A DNA stretch of 5,207 bases from Betaproteobacteria bacterium (GTDB lineage Bacteria; Pseudomonadota; Gammaproteobacteria; Burkholderiales; SG8-39): contig VBCJ01000234.1 of the NCBI GenBank assembly GCA_005884335.1, forward strand, positions 1 to 5,207. Reading direction: 5' to 3'. Shown here piece after piece: positions 4,965 to 5,207 of this stretch; positions within the stretch are counted from its first letter, which is position 1, and each line of letters opens with the position of its first letter. The notes beneath the pieces were generated by a model. That model had not been told where the DNA came from, did no database searches, and worked only from the letters and a program-made list of their open reading frames with translations. The translations under genes were made by a program, and so were the position numbers.

Positions 4965-5207
4965 CCGACCCGCCCGCGACTTCGATCTTCAGGCGGAACA
5001 TCTTGCTGTTTCCGCCGTGCGACAGGCTCGCCACGAGATCGTCCTTCGTCACCCCGCGCACGACCAAGGGAAGCTGCATCAGGTTCCCGCCTTCGCGCAA
5101 ATCCGTCTGCCAGGAGAGCTCGCGCCGGCCGCCGTAGCCGACGAGCTCGACGTTCTCGGGCAGCGCGAGGCTCAAGGTCGCGGCTTTCAGCGGCTTAGCG
5201 CTGTTGA
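4957..5207 (-). CDS. C-terminal part of an unidentified protein, 5' end outside the window
   Basis: The frame is open from the right edge to TAA at 4957-4959, giving 82 complete codons. An internal TTG at 5175 could start a 72-residue protein, but the frame stays open upstream of it, no ribosome binding site precedes it, and the sequence begins in mid-fold, so I read it as the tail of a longer protein. The visible part is rich in alternating beta-strand patterns: LSLALPENVELVGYGG, RELSWQTDLREGGNLMQLPL, VVRGVTKDDLVASLSHGG and KMFRLKIEVAGG. This looks like a small beta-sandwich, plausibly extracytoplasmic. From memory it resembles the C-terminal domain of some zinc-finger anti-sigma factors in betaproteobacteria, but the defining N-terminal part is not visible and I hold this loosely. 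It may head the operon that continues through the small exported protein. Confidence 0.65.
   Translation of the reverse strand, partial: NSAKPLKAATLSLALPENVELVGYGGRRELSWQTDLREGGNLMQLPLVVRGVTKDDLVASLSHGGNSKMFRLKIEVAGGSGM

Overview
The window is GC-rich DNA, densely coded and mostly on the minus strand. It is most likely from a betaproteobacterium. The basis is a Bug/TctC-type periplasmic binding protein (a family strongly expanded in Burkholderiales), proteobacterial Shine-Dalgarno sites, a proteobacterial CspA-type protein and a GC-biased third codon position. I cannot name a species from sequence alone, and no mobile element, CRISPR array, tRNA or rRNA is visible.

Left part (1-1270): a Bug/TctC solute-binding protein runs off the left edge on the minus strand. 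It diverges, across an 81-base gap, from a 74-residue CDGSH-type iron-sulfur protein on the plus strand. That gene converges on a 79-residue coiled-coil protein of unknown function (minus, 1274-1513), with two small hairpins in the gap.

Middle (1600-2041): a 68-residue cold-shock protein on the minus strand has a strong rho-independent terminator behind it and a near-consensus sigma-70 promoter about 150 bases upstream. This gives it a long 5' leader, as in classic cspA genes. The -35 box contains the stop codon of the upstream diguanylate cyclase gene.

Right part (2038-5207): four minus-strand genes, in order of transcription. First is the C-terminal end of an unidentified protein that enters from the right edge. 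Next come a 106-residue exported protein of unknown function, a 456-residue protein with TPRs followed by a probable outer-membrane beta-barrel, and a six-TM diguanylate cyclase with an intact GGEEF site and an RxxD inhibitory site. Spacing is 48-69 bases, so the last three could be one transcription unit. A 37-base hairpin straddles the start of the TPR/barrel gene and may attenuate it. The neighbourhood suggests an envelope or secretion module tied to cyclic di-GMP, but that link is inference: no polysaccharide synthase or other partner lies inside the window.
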